Assembly: GCA_963728355.1 (NCBI GenBank)
Contig: CAVSJQ010000022.1
Span: 682,001-746,000, forward strand
Direction of reading: 5' to 3'
DNA: 64,000 bases
DNA from: Sva-07 sp963728355
GTDB taxonomy: Bacteria; Actinomycetota; Acidimicrobiia; Acidimicrobiales; Ilumatobacteraceae
Of the stretch, positions 25,724 through 34,591 are shown one piece after another (within the stretch, counting starts at the first letter, position 1; every line of letters starts with the position of its first letter). The position numbers and the translations under genes were made by a program. Under the pieces are notes generated by a model, which searched no databases, was not told the origin of the DNA, and saw nothing but the letters and a program-made list of their open reading frames with translations.

Positions 25724-26731
25724 TCACCCCTGGCGGTCACCGGTCGCAGGTGACCATCCGTCGTCGAGGAGGAGGCCCGCGAGCAGCGAACGGCGCCGCC
25801 GCGTCGGTTCTTCGCCGTCGGGGTAGTCGGCGTCGGAGACCGTCGGCACGCCGATGCATCGGAGTTCGTCGAGCGGTTCGGGTGGGATCGGGTCGGCCGG
25901 AGGAAGTCGACTGTCGCCCAACGTGTCCAGGAATGCATCGAGGGCCCGTTCGAGCGGACGATGGATCGACTCGCTCATGCGGATGGACGGGTCGACGCCC
26001 CAGGCGAGCAGGTGCATCGCCTGCGCCAGATTGACCAGGTTCGGTGGCGCCGAGTTCACCAAGTTGCCGGTGTGGAAGAAGTGGACGATGGGGTAGGTCA
26101 GGTGTTGCTGCCGCAACGTCGTCAGCCGGCTGGTGAGTTCCACGAAGTGTTGGTCGAGACCCTGGAAGTCGCTCCCGTTCCAGCCGGTGCGCAGGATCGC
26201 CGCTGGGCTGGAGCCGAGTGCGGAGATGTAGGAGGCCAGCTCGCGGCGGTCCCCCACCGCCGAGGCGACCGGAACGAGGTAGGTGATCGACATCGTGATC
26301 ATCACCAGCCCGGTGCCGGTCGCGACGACGGTGGCGATCTGCCAGCCTCCGTCACCCGGGATGTAGTCGCCGATGCCCAGCGTGAACACGGTGTAGCCCA
26401 CGAAGTACAGCCGGTCGACGAAGTCGCCCGGCAGACCGGTCGTGGCGTCACGGACCGCTCCCGGTGCGACCCCGAAGACCAGCGTCCATCCCACCAGGAT
26501 CAGAGCAATCCACCCAGCAAGGACGGCGAACACGACGACGACGCCCGTCACGGACAGCAGGCGATGCGACGAGCGACGCCGGTGCACCGCCAACGACACA
26601 CTCCAGATCGCATCGGCGATGCGTGCGGTCAACGGTCCTGCACCACTGCCGGCGGCGATCGCCGTCCAGGCCACGTCGAGCAACACCAAGAGGACCAACG
26701 CCAGGCCGAGGATCACTGCGGTGGTTCCCAC
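25724..26731 (-). CDS. Two-helix ion channel-like membrane protein
   Basis: The 335-residue product has four hydrophobic segments in the first 165 residues. Between the last two lies YTVFTLGIGDY, which matches the pore helix and selectivity filter of K+ channels (TVGYGD) with I for Y. A 170-residue cytosolic region follows (helical, with LTYPIVHFFHTGNLVNSAPPN) rather than a recognised RCK domain. It is likely a cation channel. The N-terminal pair of helices is extra compared with the simple two-helix channels. Confidence 0.7.
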   Translation of the reverse strand: MGTTAVILGLALVLLVLLDVAWTAIAAGSGAGPLTARIADAIWSVSLAVHRRRSSHRLLSVTGVVVVFAVLAGWIALILVGWTLVFGVAPGAVRDATTGLPGDFVDRLYFVGYTVFTLGIGDYIPGDGGWQIATVVATGTGLVMITMSITYLVPVASAVGDRRELASYISALGSSPAAILRTGWNGSDFQGLDQHFVELTSRLTTLRQQHLTYPIVHFFHTGNLVNSAPPNLVNLAQAMHLLAWGVDPSIRMSESIHRPLERALDAFLDTLGDSRLPPADPIPPEPLDELRCIGVPTVSDADYPDGEEPTRRRRSLLAGLLLDDGWSPATGDRQG

Positions 26732-26746
26732 GACCCGTGCTCCCCG

Positions 26747-27169
26747 TCACCCGTTGATCGTGTTCGCCCGGGCGGCGACGATGTCGGCGTCGTAGATCGC
26801 CGCGCGTCCCTCCTCGGAGACGAGACGTTCCGCCAGTGCCATCAGCGCCTGCGCTCCGGCGACCGAGGCGCCGCGAACGAGCCGATGGCGACCGGGAAGG
26901 GAGAACGACAGTGCGAGGCTGACCCACCAGCCGACGCACAGTGGACACGTGACCAACTTGTGGGTCCACTCCAGCATGGCCCCGCCCTGCGACGCTCGCG
27001 CCGAGAACCGCTCGCGCAGCGGGGCGCTGATCTCGTCGAGCGAGATCGCGCGGGTGACGCGCGACGCCGCGAATCCGAGCACGACGACCTCCTCGAGGCC
27101 GGGAAGTCCGGCATCGCTCGTGCGGATGTGTCGACGGGACGGGACCTGGGTGATCTTCACGCTCGTCAC
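26747..27169 (-). CDS. DUF1360 family protein
   Basis: The 140-residue product has the hallmark TCPLCVGWW (CxxCxGxW) in the middle of two short hydrophobic segments, as in DUF1360 proteins (YwnF/sporulation-associated in Bacilli). Its start is uncertain: the GTG at 27169 gives VTSVKITQVPSR. The long upstream extension overlaps an unrelated gene and is not believed. No function is known. Confidence 0.65.
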   Translation of the reverse strand: MTSVKITQVPSRRHIRTSDAGLPGLEEVVVLGFAASRVTRAISLDEISAPLRERFSARASQGGAMLEWTHKLVTCPLCVGWWVSLALSFSLPGRHRLVRGASVAGAQALMALAERLVSEEGRAAIYDADIVAARANTING

Positions 27170-27269
27170 GTACCCTCGGGCGGCCTTGGCCACACCATCG
27201 CGTCTGCTTCGCTGGGCGGCCCCGTTCGGCTGCTGACCCCTACGCTCCTCGGAGCACGGCAACCGCCGG

Positions 27270-27611
27270 TCAGTCCGATGCGAACGACGCCTGCGCGTCG
27301 ATCCAGTCCTCGTGCATCGCTGCGAGCGCTGCGGGGTCGGTGCGTCCGATCTCCGCGCAGACCTCTGCGAGGACCGTCTCGGATCGTTCGGCCGAGTCCC
27401 AGCGGGCCAGGTCGGTGACGTCGCCCACAGCAGCGCCGAACTTCGTCCAGTCGACGCACGAGATGATCTGGTCGGCGGGCACGGTGTCCAGCACCATTCC
27501 GGCGTCGGCCGCTGCGACACCGACGGGGTCGTAGGAGGTCGTGTTCGGCTCCTTGCATCCGGACGCGAACATGCCGACGACGGCCACCGACACGAGCGCA
27601 ACGCGACGCAC
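27270..27611 (-). CDS. Small lipoprotein
   Basis: The 113-residue product has a clean lipoprotein signal (RRVALVSVAVVGMFASGC, lipobox ASGC, Cys at residue 19). It is followed by an acidic domain with two further Cys (SCVDW and EVCAE) that could form a disulfide. No family is recognised. It is divergent from the MMPL gene 215 bases away; that gap holds the promoters and no visible gene. Confidence 0.65.
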   Translation of the reverse strand: MRRVALVSVAVVGMFASGCKEPNTTSYDPVGVAAADAGMVLDTVPADQIISCVDWTKFGAAVGDVTDLARWDSAERSETVLAEVCAEIGRTDPAALAAMHEDWIDAQASFASD

Positions 27612-27826
27612 TCTGAGTCATCGGAGCCGAGCCGCATCGACTTGAACTGCGTCGGCGGGGCGCCGTACCTGCGAGCGCTCTCCGATGTCCGAAATTCCGG
27701 ATGACCGCTGCCGGCGAGAGGAGTAGGTTCGTCGCGGACGACCGATGAAATTCCGGCCGCCACTCCGTCTGTCCTCCCAGCGCCGGCGAACCGCAGCCCG
27801 GCGATCGACCGAGATCGGAGCCCGAG

Positions 27827-30223
27827 GTGAAAGCTTCCGCCAGCACGAGGAACGTCACGGGATTCCTGCCACGTCTTGCCCGGGCGTGCAGCCGCCACCG
27901 CTGGATCGTCATCGGCGCATGGGTCGCCCTCCTCGTGGGCGTCAACGCCGTCGCCGGCGCTGTCGGGCCCGACTTCAAGACGGACTTCAGCTTTCCGGAG
28001 AGCGAGTCGAAGCAGGTGCAGGAGCTGCTCCAGGCGAACTCACCTGATCAGGCCGGGTTCACCGCCCAGATCGTGGCCCGCAGCGAGCGAGGCTTCGACG
28101 ACCCCGACGTGCGCAGCACGCTCGAGGACCTCTTCGCCTTCGTTCGCAGCCAGGGCGACATCACCGTCACCAGCCCGTACGACAGCCCTCGCCAGGTCGG
28201 CGCTGATGGGACCATCGCATTTGCGCAACTCGACATCGCCGACACTCGATCGTTCACCGAACTCACCGACGTCGGCAACGAGATCATCGACTACGGCAAC
28301 GAGATCAACACACTCGACGGGTTGCAGATCGAGTACGGCGGCGATCTGTTCGCCGAGTTCACCATGCCGGAGAGTGAGATCTACGGGCTCATTGCGGCGG
28401 TGATCATCCTGATCGTCGCATTCGGTTCGGTGTTGGGCATGGGATTGCCGATCGGGACCGCACTGTTCGGCCTGGGAGTCGCCTCGGCGCTCGTCACGAT
28501 CGGCAGCCACGTTGTCTCGATGCCCGACTTCACCACCGCGATGGTGGCGATGATCGGCATCGGCGTGGGCATCGACTATGCGCTCTTCATCGTCACCCGC
28601 TACCGCGAGCACCTTCGCGCCGGCGCATCGGTCGAGGACGCCATCGTCGCCTCGATGGACACCAGCGGTCGGGCAGTGATGTTCGCCGGCATCACCGTGA
28701 TCATCGCGCTGATGGGCCTCTTCCTGATCGGTCTCAACTTCGTGCAGGGCGTCGCCGCCGCAAGTGCACTGGGCGTGCTGCTGGTGATGGCGTCATCGCT
28801 CACGCTGCTGCCAGCGCTACTCGGCTGGGTGGGTCGCCGGATCGAGCAGACGACGTGGGCGGCGCTGGCGGCAGTCGGCCTCGTGGTGGTCGGCGCCATC
28901 GTCGGCATCGTCTCGGAGGCACCGGCGATCTTCGTGGCCGGGCTCGCCGTGGCGGTCGTCCTGTTCGCGGCGAGCTTCGCCATCGAGCCGTTGCGACGGT
29001 TCGTGCCGCACCGCCACGAGGCGCCGCGCGAGCAACAGGGCTGGTATCGCTGGAGTCGCTTCATCCAGCACCGCCCGTGGCCGAGCGCCCTCGCCGCCGT
29101 CATCGTGCTCGTCGTGCTGGCGGTTCCCCTGCTGTCGCTGCGCCTGGGCTTCGGTGACTACGGCAACTATCCGGAAGATGCGACGGTGCGCAAGGCGTAC
29201 GACCTGATCGCCGACGGCTTCGGACCAGGGTCGAACGGACCGCTGTTCGTCACCGTCGAAGGCGCCGCCGCAAGCGACGAGGCTCAGCTCGCGTCGTTCG
29301 TCGCTGCGATCGAGGCGACCGACGACGTCGCCTTCACCGTGCCCAACCCCATCAGCGATCGGGTCGCGCTCGTCGTCGTCTATCCCGACAGCGCACCGCA
29401 GGACGCCGAGACCTCCGCACTCGTCGACGCCCTTCGCGACGACGTCATTCCGGCCAGTGGCCTCGACGCCAAGGTCGGCGGCTTCACCGCCGGCGCCACG
29501 GACTTCTCGTCGTACCTCGGCAGCCGGATGCCACTGTTGATCGGTGTGGTACTCGCCCTGAGCTTCCTGCTGCTGATGGCCGTGTTCCGCAGCATCCTCG
29601 TGCCGCTCAAAGCGGTGATCATGAACCTGCTGTCGATCGGCGCGGCCTACGGCGTCATCGTGGCGATCTTCCAGTGGGGCTGGTTCAGCGATCTGCTCGG
29701 CGTGGCCAAACCCGGCCCGATCGATGCATGGATCCCGATGTTCCTGTTCGCCATCGTCTTCGGCCTGTCGATGGATTACGAGGTGTTCCTTCTCTCGCGG
29801 ATCAAGGAGGAGTACGAACGGACCAGGAACAACTCGCTCGCCGTCGCCGACGGCCTCGCGGCGACCGCACGCGTCATCACCGCCGCGGCCCTCATCATGT
29901 TCTGCGTGTTCTTCGCGTTCGTGCTCGGCGACGACCGCTCGCTCAAACTGTTCGGCTTCGGACTGGCCATCGCCGTACTGATCGACGCCACCATCGTGCG
30001 CATGCTGCTCGTCCCCGCCACGATGGAGCTGCTCGGCGACAAGAACTGGTGGATCCCCCGGTGGCTCGACCGGATACTGCCGCGCATCGACGTCGAAGGC
30101 CACCACGGCGAGATCTCGGTCGTCGCCGACCAGTCCTTCGACGAAGCAGCTCTCGAGAACGACGCCGCACGAGCAGGATCGGACGTGCGAGACGATCGTG
30201 AACACGATGATGTGAGGGCCTGA
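27827..30223 (+). CDS. MMPL family RND transporter
   Basis: The 798-residue protein has two repeated halves, each a periplasmic domain plus a helix bundle. Proton-relay motifs are GIDYALFIVTRYREHL in the first half and GLSMDYEVFLLSRIKEEYE in the second, typical of MmpL/HpnN-like exporters of lipids or drugs. The first soluble domain holds DFKTDFSFPESESKQ. The start is GTG with an upstream GGAG. The gene stands alone and is followed by a hairpin. Confidence 0.92.
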   Translation: MKASASTRNVTGFLPRLARACSRHRWIVIGAWVALLVGVNAVAGAVGPDFKTDFSFPESESKQVQELLQANSPDQAGFTAQIVARSERGFDDPDVRSTLEDLFAFVRSQGDITVTSPYDSPRQVGADGTIAFAQLDIADTRSFTELTDVGNEIIDYGNEINTLDGLQIEYGGDLFAEFTMPESEIYGLIAAVIILIVAFGSVLGMGLPIGTALFGLGVASALVTIGSHVVSMPDFTTAMVAMIGIGVGIDYALFIVTRYREHLRAGASVEDAIVASMDTSGRAVMFAGITVIIALMGLFLIGLNFVQGVAAASALGVLLVMASSLTLLPALLGWVGRRIEQTTWAALAAVGLVVVGAIVGIVSEAPAIFVAGLAVAVVLFAASFAIEPLRRFVPHRHEAPREQQGWYRWSRFIQHRPWPSALAAVIVLVVLAVPLLSLRLGFGDYGNYPEDATVRKAYDLIADGFGPGSNGPLFVTVEGAAASDEAQLASFVAAIEATDDVAFTVPNPISDRVALVVVYPDSAPQDAETSALVDALRDDVIPASGLDAKVGGFTAGATDFSSYLGSRMPLLIGVVLALSFLLLMAVFRSILVPLKAVIMNLLSIGAAYGVIVAIFQWGWFSDLLGVAKPGPIDAWIPMFLFAIVFGLSMDYEVFLLSRIKEEYERTRNNSLAVADGLAATARVITAAALIMFCVFFAFVLGDDRSLKLFGFGLAIAVLIDATIVRMLLVPATMELLGDKNWWIPRWLDRILPRIDVEGHHGEISVVADQSFDEAALENDAARAGSDVRDDREHDDVRA

Positions 30224-30231
30224 TCATCGGG

Positions 30232-30271
30232 CGATCGTGCGCCGCCGAGCGGCGATGCGGTCGCACGATCG
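30232..30271 (+). terminator. Probable terminator after the MMPL gene
   Basis: Ten-base perfect arms CGATCGTGCG and CGCACGATCG enclose a 20-base loop that itself contains a CCGC/GCGG pairing. It lies just after the MMPL stop and before the convergent coxE stop, and could stop both transcripts. Confidence 0.5.
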
Positions 30272-30362
30272 GCCTCGACGCCGTGGCCGATCAGGGACTG
30301 GTCGAGGATGATGTGGCTTGCCATGAGCGGCACCGCCGACCATCGATGCCGGCCCCGGGGCG

Positions 30363-31583
30363 TCATCGCAGCTCGTCAGCCGTCATCGCTGAGATGACGT
30401 CGATCATCGCCTCGCCGGTATCGCCGGCCAGGAACCGGTCGCAGTACGGCAATGCGGTCGACATCCCGCCCGTGGTCGGCTCGAACCCGACGACCGCAGC
30501 GCGCGGATTCACCCAGACCACCCGATGAGCCAGCAGCGACAGCCGCCGCATGCTGCGTTCGAGTTCCGCCGGTGCGTCGGCGTCCCAGCCGTCGGAACAG
30601 ATCAGCACGACGGCGCCGCGGACCGTCGTGTTCCATGTCCGGTGGTGGAGGAGCGTGCGCAGGCTGGTGGCGAGTCGCGTGCCGGAGAATCGATCGGTCA
30701 CCGTGTCGGTGACCTGTGCAATGGCCTCGGCAGGCGAACGGTGTCGGACCGACGGCGTGATCCGGCTGAGCGTGGTGGCGAAGGCGAACACCTCGGCGCG
30801 GTGCTCGATCGCCAGCGGACGAGTGAGGTGGAGATAGGCGCGGGCGTAGTTCTCCATCGAGCCACTGACGTCGAGCAGGACGACGATGTTGCGTGGTTGG
30901 CGCTGCGGTGTCGAGTGCAGCCAGGTCATCACGTCGCCGCCCGTGTGCATGGACCGGCGCAGGCTCCGGCGTATCGCGATCGGTCCGCTCGATCGAGTGG
31001 TTCTGCGGCGACGGGTCCTTCGCTGGGGCCACTTGGTGACCATCGATTCGAGGAGTGCGCCCACGTGCGCGAGTTCCGCTTCGTCGAGCAGATCGAAGGG
31101 GCGTTGCATCTCCGACGCCGTCGACGACGGCTGCAACTCGGGGATAGCGAGATCGTCGACGTCGTCGACGTCGTCCGAGCCCACATCGAAGCTCACCGAC
31201 GGCAGCGTCGCCCATGGCAGGCCCCCGGAGGCGGACGCCTCGTCGGCGAGCTGTCGTCGGAGAGGCACCAACTGTTCGTCGTCACGGTGCGACGGTGCCG
31301 GTTGCTGACCGCGTCGCTCGGCCCGCAGCATTCCTGCGTCGGTGTTGAAGACGGCATCGAAGACGGCATCGAACCGGTCGAGTTGGGTGTGACGACTCAC
31401 GAAGCTGAGTCGACACACCCAGTAGAGGTCCGACAGCGTCATCGGTCCGGCGACGTCGAGCGCGTTCGTGCACCGTTCGAGCGCCGAGAACGACACATCG
31501 ACGTCGGCCCGTCGGAGCCGGTCGGCGAAGCTGGCAGCGAAGATCGCCCGGTCGACACCGGCGAACAACGCGCTCCCGGTCAC
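30363..31583 (-). CDS. coxE: CoxE-like VWA domain protein
   Basis: The 406-residue protein has a von Willebrand A domain in its C-terminal half with the MIDAS motif DVSGSM (about residue 238) and later SGTRLATSL and SDGWD. CoxE works with the CoxD ATPase in maturation of the CO dehydrogenase active site (sulfuration and copper insertion of the Mo-Cu centre), as shown for Oligotropha. The central acidic run (FDVGSDDVDDVDDL) and the arginine-rich patch before the VWA domain are typical. It is the last gene of the cox operon; its start overlaps the coxG stop. Confidence 0.88.
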   Translation of the reverse strand: MTGSALFAGVDRAIFAASFADRLRRADVDVSFSALERCTNALDVAGPMTLSDLYWVCRLSFVSRHTQLDRFDAVFDAVFNTDAGMLRAERRGQQPAPSHRDDEQLVPLRRQLADEASASGGLPWATLPSVSFDVGSDDVDDVDDLAIPELQPSSTASEMQRPFDLLDEAELAHVGALLESMVTKWPQRRTRRRRTTRSSGPIAIRRSLRRSMHTGGDVMTWLHSTPQRQPRNIVVLLDVSGSMENYARAYLHLTRPLAIEHRAEVFAFATTLSRITPSVRHRSPAEAIAQVTDTVTDRFSGTRLATSLRTLLHHRTWNTTVRGAVVLICSDGWDADAPAELERSMRRLSLLAHRVVWVNPRAAVVGFEPTTGGMSTALPYCDRFLAGDTGEAMIDVISAMTADELR

Positions 31584-32209
31584 CGCCGCTTCAGGAGCAG
31601 TCGCAGCGCGATCAGCACGGCGATCACTGCCACGACCGGGATGACACGCTTGTACACCGAGTTCCCGGCGTACTCCATCAAGTCGAGCGTCTCGGCCTGC
31701 TGCGGGCGCTCTCGAGGGGCTGTCGGGGCGACGGCGCCCTCTGCGGCGACCTGTTCGATGATTGCCTCGCCGAGCAGCTCCTGCTCGATGCAGTCGACGA
31801 ACTGGTCGATCAGCTTGGTCGAGACCTCGGCAATCATCCCTTTGCCGAATTGGGCGACCTTGCCGGAGATCTTCAGATCCGTCACGATCGACACCTTCGT
31901 GCCATCGCCGTCTGTGGCCATGTCAGCGGTGATCGTTGCCGAGGCGTTACCCGAGCCGCGCGAATCGCGACCGGATGCGGAGATCTCGACGTGACGAGCG
32001 CCTTCGTCCCGTTGGACGAACACGGCGCTGCCCGAGTAGTCGGCGGTGACAGGCCCGACCTTGATCTTGATCTTGCCCTTGTATTCGTCGGCGTCGTGAT
32101 CGGTCAGCGTCGCTCCCGGTAAGCACGGTGTGATCAGCGGGATGTCCGTGAGCACCTCCCATGCGCGGTCGATGGGCACGCTGACTCTGAACTCGTTCTC
32201 GAGCTTCAT
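31580..32209 (-). CDS. coxG: CoxG-like SRPBCC protein with C-terminal membrane anchor
   Basis: The 209-residue product has the CoxG domain (MKLENEFRVSVPIDRAWEVL, PCLPGATL, GKIKIKVGPV, FGKGMIAEVSTKLIDQF). A Pro-rich linker follows, then a C-terminal helix (VIPVVAVIAVLIALRLLLK) that anchors it in the membrane. CoxG recruits CO dehydrogenase to the membrane and delivers electrons or quinone. A GGAGGAAC ribosome site precedes the ATG. It overlaps coxD by four bases. Confidence 0.9.
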   Translation of the reverse strand: MKLENEFRVSVPIDRAWEVLTDIPLITPCLPGATLTDHDADEYKGKIKIKVGPVTADYSGSAVFVQRDEGARHVEISASGRDSRGSGNASATITADMATDGDGTKVSIVTDLKISGKVAQFGKGMIAEVSTKLIDQFVDCIEQELLGEAIIEQVAAEGAVAPTAPRERPQQAETLDLMEYAGNSVYKRVIPVVAVIAVLIALRLLLKRR

Positions 32210-33105
32210 GTTGTTCCTCCGGTTGGGGTGGTGGGCGTCGGTTCCGCGACCGATTCGAGCGTGGCTCGGATCGTGTCGACGTCGTCGGGTGTCTTGGCGA
32301 TCGCGCCGATCGTGCCGATGGCGACGTCTCGCTGCAATTCGGCGATGCCGAGGGTGTGCAGCGCACTCACCCAGTCGATTGCCTCGGCGAGACCCGGCGG
32401 TTTGTCGAGTTCGAGGTTGCGGGCGCTGGACACGAACGCCGTCGCCGCGTCGATCAGGGTCGTGTCGGCGCCCGGCACACGCCGGCGAACGATGGTGGCG
32501 GCACGCTCGACGGTCGGATACTCGATCCAGTGGTAGTAGCAGCGACGCTTGAGCGCGTCGTGCAACTCTCGACTGCGGTTCGACGTGAGGATGACGATGG
32601 GTGGACGCGTTGCGGTGAATGTCCCGATCTCGGGCACGGTGACCGATGATTCGCCGAGGAACTCCAGCAGCAGCGCTTCGAACTCGTCGTCGGACCGGTC
32701 GATTTCGTCGATCAGCAACACGGGCGGAACGTCGCCCGCGTGACGCACAGCGGCGAGTAGTGGCCGGTCGAGGAGGTATTCCTCGGTGAACAGGTCGGTC
32801 TTCGAGATGCTGTCGGTCGTCACCTCGGAGAGACGGATCGCCAGCATCTGGCGCGGATAGTTCCACTCGTACAGCGCCTCTGCGGCGGTGATTCCTTCGT
32901 AGCACTGCAGCCTGATCAGTGGGGTGCGGAGTGCTGCTGCGAGGGCCTTGGCTGCGGTGGTCTTACCGACGCCCGGCTCGCCTTCGAGCAGGAGTGGCTG
33001 ACCGAGCCGCATGGCGAGGAACAGCGCCATGGCCAGGCCCTCGTCGACGAGGTAGTCCACATCGTCCAACCGGGCACGGAGCTCGGTGAGGGTCCAGTCG
33101 ACCAT
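32206..33105 (-). CDS. coxD: MoxR-family AAA+ ATPase CoxD
   Basis: The 299-residue AAA+ protein has Walker A GEPGVGKTT (residues 42-50), Walker B LLIDEIDRSD, the sensor LTSNRSREL and the MoxR-type YEWNYPRQML segment. In CO dehydrogenase operons this chaperone-like ATPase acts with CoxE on the Mo-Cu cofactor. The ATG chosen overlaps the stop of the cytidylyltransferase gene (TGATG), so upstream in-frame extensions are rejected. Confidence 0.92.
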   Translation of the reverse strand: MVDWTLTELRARLDDVDYLVDEGLAMALFLAMRLGQPLLLEGEPGVGKTTAAKALAAALRTPLIRLQCYEGITAAEALYEWNYPRQMLAIRLSEVTTDSISKTDLFTEEYLLDRPLLAAVRHAGDVPPVLLIDEIDRSDDEFEALLLEFLGESSVTVPEIGTFTATRPPIVILTSNRSRELHDALKRRCYYHWIEYPTVERAATIVRRRVPGADTTLIDAATAFVSSARNLELDKPPGLAEAIDWVSALHTLGIAELQRDVAIGTIGAIAKTPDDVDTIRATLESVAEPTPTTPTGGTT

Positions 33106-33695
33106 CACGACGACCTCAGTAGACGCTCGTAGTCGGCCCACGTGTCGACGTCGATCGGTACGGTGCCGTCGATGACTGCCTCGGCGACGTCGTACCGCCC
33201 GGATTCGAGGAGCTTCCACACTGCCTTGTCGCCGTGGAGGTCGGCGAGGTCGGCGAACACCGAGCGAGCGAACCAGAACGGGTGCCCGCGGCCGTCGTCG
33301 TACCGGCACACGGCGAGTTCGGCGTCGGCGGACATCGACGCCGCCCGAAGCGCGTCGACCGAGCCGGGTTCGACACCGGGTTGGTCGCCGAGCAGGAGGA
33401 CGAGGGCCTCGGTTCGGGCGTCGAGGGCGGCCACGGCGGCGGCGATCGAGGACGAGCAGCCGGTCGTGTAGTGCGCGTTGACGACGACGTCGCACCGCGA
33501 CAGGTCGACCGAGGAACGCACGTCGTCACCGGCGCCGCCGAGGGCAACGATCAACTGGTCGAAACCGCACCTGCGGGCCGTATCGAGGGTGGCATCGAGC
33601 AGCGTTCGGCCGTGATAGTCGAGCAGTTGCTTCGGGCGGCCGAGGCGACTCGACCCCCCGGCTGCGAGCACGAGCCCCGTCGTGAAGCGCCGCAC
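33105..33695 (-). CDS. mocA: MocA-like molybdenum cofactor cytidylyltransferase
   Basis: The 196-residue product has the nucleotidyltransferase signature LAAGGSSRLGRPKQLL and later VLLLGDQPGVEPGSVDAL of the MobA/MocA group. MocA makes molybdopterin cytosine dinucleotide, the cofactor form used by CO dehydrogenases, from CTP. It starts at a GTG that overlaps the TAG of the upstream gene. Its place between the XdhC-type gene and coxD supports the role. Confidence 0.85.
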   Translation of the reverse strand: MRRFTTGLVLAAGGSSRLGRPKQLLDYHGRTLLDATLDTARRCGFDQLIVALGGAGDDVRSSVDLSRCDVVVNAHYTTGCSSSIAAAVAALDARTEALVLLLGDQPGVEPGSVDALRAASMSADAELAVCRYDDGRGHPFWFARSVFADLADLHGDKAVWKLLESGRYDVAEAVIDGTVPIDVDTWADYERLLRSS

Positions 33696-34591
33696 TATCC
33701 GACGCCGAGCTCCTCGGCGTACCGGGTCCTGCAGCCAGGGTTGCAGAACCAGTGGTCCGTGCCGTCGTGGTGCAGATGCGCGGTGTCGTCGCCGATCGTG
33801 ACGGTCATTCCGCACACGGGGTCGATTGCGGTGTCGGGTCGCTGTGGTTCCAGGTCGGGTTTCGGCGCCTCGAGACCGTCGACGCGGATCGCCCGGACGA
33901 CGTCGGCGAGGATCGACACGGCGATCTCCTCCGCGGTGCGAGCGCCGATGTCGACGCCGACGGGACTGTGCACGACGCGGCGCTCCTCGGCGTCGAGGTC
34001 GAGCGATTCGATGACCGCTGCGCCCCTGGTTCGACTCGCGACGAGTCCGACGAACCCGACGCCGGCGTCGAGAGCCGCACGAATCGCTTCCTCCTCACCG
34101 CGGCCATGGCTTGCGACGAGCACGGCCGTCGCACCTTCGAACGTGGACGTGTCGTGGTCGATCGAGTAGCCGAGCGGTGTACCGAACTGCACCAGAGCGT
34201 CCGCGATGGGCGTGGTCCCGATGACGGCGATCCGAGCGGCGGGCAACTTCGGCTCCAGGAACACTTCGACGGCTCCTCCCGACAGGCACGGGTTGACCAC
34301 CGTGACGGCACCCGGTGTCTCGGGGAACGGTTCGCTCCCGTCGGGGAGGATGCGCAGCAGGACCGAGTCGCCGTCCTGCAAGGCGTCGAGAGCGGCGACG
34401 CGCACGGACTCCTCGGCACACTGACCACCGACGAACCCCTCGATCGTGCCGTCGGGCAGCACGATCGCGGCATCGCCGGGACGGGCCGACGTGGGGCACT
34501 GCGCCCGCACCACCGTCGCCTGCACGAACCGTCGGCGTTGTGAGATCAGTTCGCCGACGCGAGCCGAGATCTGCTGTGCCATCGTGTGCAT
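33695..34591 (-). CDS. XdhC/CoxI family protein with C-terminal YHS domain
   Basis: The 298-residue protein has an N-terminal XdhC_CoxI domain (ATVVRAQCPTSARPGDAAIV, GFVGGQCAEESV) and a Rossmann-like XdhC C-domain (ARIAVIGTTPIADALVQFG, AVLVASHGRGEEEAI). XdhC proteins bind Mo cofactor and assist its sulfuration before insertion. Residues 255-298 form a YHS domain with DPVCGM and WFCNPGC, a metal-binding motif found in copper ATPases. Three Cys are thus available in the tail. The ATG at 34591 overlaps the coxL stop (TGATG); ATG at 34630 is a longer alternative. Confidence 0.87.
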   Translation of the reverse strand: MHTMAQQISARVGELISQRRRFVQATVVRAQCPTSARPGDAAIVLPDGTIEGFVGGQCAEESVRVAALDALQDGDSVLLRILPDGSEPFPETPGAVTVVNPCLSGGAVEVFLEPKLPAARIAVIGTTPIADALVQFGTPLGYSIDHDTSTFEGATAVLVASHGRGEEEAIRAALDAGVGFVGLVASRTRGAAVIESLDLDAEERRVVHSPVGVDIGARTAEEIAVSILADVVRAIRVDGLEAPKPDLEPQRPDTAIDPVCGMTVTIGDDTAHLHHDGTDHWFCNPGCRTRYAEELGVG

